Assembly (NCBI RefSeq): GCF_018310535.1
Contig: NZ_CP074102.1
Coordinates: forward strand, 8,804,001 to 8,868,000
Length of the DNA stretch: 64,000 nt
Source of the DNA: Streptomyces mirabilis
GTDB taxonomy: Bacteria; Actinomycetota; Actinomycetes; Streptomycetales; Streptomycetaceae
Direction: 5' to 3'
The notes under the pieces are model-generated. The model was not told where the DNA came from. It did not search any database and was given only the letters and a program-made list of their open reading frames with translations. Of the stretch, positions 63,101 to 64,000 are shown in pieces. The position numbers were made by a program, and so were the translations under genes. Position 1 is the first letter of the stretch. The number at the start of each line of letters is the position of its first letter.

Positions 63101-64000
63101 GTACGTCCAGCAGTCCGGGCGTCTTCCCAGTTCAGAAGGGGTGTGAACGATGTAACCGGACGTCAAGCTCAGGATAGCCAGCCGGTGGAAGTCCGGTCCG
63201 GGGAGACGCCAGGGTCCCCGGTAGCTGACTCCCGGCGTCGCCCGAAATGGTGGCGTCGAAGTGGAGTGACAAGCGCCTCTCGGGGGCGTGCAACCGACCA
63301 GTCCGCAACATGAAGTGAAGCCTGCAGCGTCGTCATTTAACCCCCGCCCGCGGGCGGGCCAAGGAGGAGCCGAGCCTGTGCTTGATTGGCGAAGGCCACG
63401 GAAGATGATCTCGGACCTGGAGCGGTCGTCGAAGAACCTCCCGGCGTAAGGGGCGTGGAATGGTCGGAAGGTTGTCCTGGGAACTGGAGAGAGCCTCCTC
63501 GGCCCCGGGTATTGCGGCCCGGGAAGCGTGGCCTGCCTATAACCGGCAGAACCGGGAAATGGCGGGTTGTCGAGAGGCAGTCGGAGGGGGTCGTAGTAGT
63601 GACGATCGGCGGGACAACACAACCCGCTGGGAGCGAAGGGCCCCTGCTTCATCGACGCGATTCGAAAACAGGGAGGGACCCGGATGAGTGCCGTTACGGC
63701 TAGTTCCATCCGCCGGGAGGAAAGCGTCGCAGGACCAGTCCGCCGTCCTCTGGACAAGGTCCGAGCCTTGCAACGGACGCTTTACCGCTGTGCCGAGCAA
63801 GAACCCGAACGCCGGTTTCACGCCCTGTATGGCCATGTCCACCGCATGGACGTTCTGAGGCGGGCGTGGGCCGGTGTGTGCGCAAACCGGGGTGCCCCCG
63901 GCGTGGACGGTACGACCGTCGACGCGGTGGAATCCTCGGGGGTGGATGCATTCCTCCAAGACCTTTCGCAGAGACTGCGGGCGCATACGTATCGTCCGTC
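63101..64000 (+). mobile_element. Group II intron, copy 4 (cut by window end)
   Basis: Begins GTACGTCCAGCAG right after IS-C and matches the other copies to the end of the window (900 of 2048 bases). Confidence 0.9.
63684..64000 (+). CDS. ltrA: Group II intron reverse transcriptase, 5' part
   Basis: ATG 63684, again 583 bases into the intron. The visible 105 residues (MSAVTASSIRREESV, NRGAPGVDGTTVDAV) match the other copies. The catalytic region lies beyond the window. Confidence 0.9.
   Translation, partial: MSAVTASSIRREESVAGPVRRPLDKVRALQRTLYRCAEQEPERRFHALYGHVHRMDVLRRAWAGVCANRGAPGVDGTTVDAVESSGVDAFLQDLSQRLRAHTYRP

Noticed and set aside
1..64000. Biosynthetic gene cluster
   Set aside because: Only single methyltransferase, hydrolase and reductase genes occur; no PKS, NRPS, terpene or RiPP core gene is present.

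Overview
The window is high-GC actinomycete DNA, almost certainly Streptomyces or a close relative: codons end mostly in G/C, GTG starts and GTGA/ATGA overlaps are common, and there are Streptomyces-typical small families (DUF6233, DUF6262, DUF574 methyltransferase). It looks like a chromosome arm or a large linear plasmid, because most of it is mobile DNA piled on mobile DNA. No tRNA, rRNA, CRISPR array, ribosomal or central-metabolism gene was recognised.

Region by region. 1-4.6 kb: a frameshifted STAND-type ATPase, an IS256 stump, an AraC regulator and the tail of a sugar ABC permease cut by an IS3 remnant. 4.8-9.4 kb: a serine-recombinase gene cluster truncated in the recombinase, then a three-gene tyrosine-recombinase module disabled by stops and a frameshift. 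9.5-12.9 kb: cargo genes (SAM methyltransferase, truncated resolvase, WYL regulator divergent from an alpha/beta hydrolase). 13.1-18.8 kb: a Tn554-like tnpA-tnpB-tnpC transposon with an IS630 element inside tnpA and an amber stop in tnpB. 18.8-31.8 kb: the least mobile part, with a MerR/aldo-keto reductase operon under a perfect palindromic operator, a second aldo-keto reductase, several small unknown genes, one IS5 element, and an ISL3 element that carries a WapI-like immunity gene between its ends.

31.9-38.1 kb: a chain of insertion sequences (IS5, IS701, truncated IS630, IS481/IS3-like, IS1182), the first three nested through CTAG target sites. 38.1-48.0 kb: one winged-helix gene split by an 8.9-kb insertion made of two inverted copies of one IS (IS-A and IS-B), an IS5-like element and two copies of a 2048-bp group II intron. 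The two gene halves rejoin in frame across a TAA target duplication. 48.0-53.4 kb: a membrane protein of unknown role, a DUF574 methyltransferase, an IS200/IS605 element whose TnpA has lost its catalytic tyrosine while TnpB looks intact, and a small secreted protein. 53.7-64.0 kb: a diverged relative of the same IS (IS-D) followed by a third intron, an IS701 remnant, an ISAzo13 element split by an IS4 element with a 10-bp target duplication, a third exact IS copy (IS-C) and the start of a fourth intron.

The main discovery is that all four group II introns sit at the same base: immediately outside the terminal inverted repeat of this IS family, whichever end, IS copy or genomic neighbour is involved. 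The intron therefore appears to home to the IS terminus itself, so each IS copy supplies a new landing site. Other leads are the immunity-gene passenger in the ISL3 element, the CTAG nesting chain, the TnpA-dead/TnpB-intact pair, and an unnamed accessory-protein family found once inside an IS and once as an orphan.
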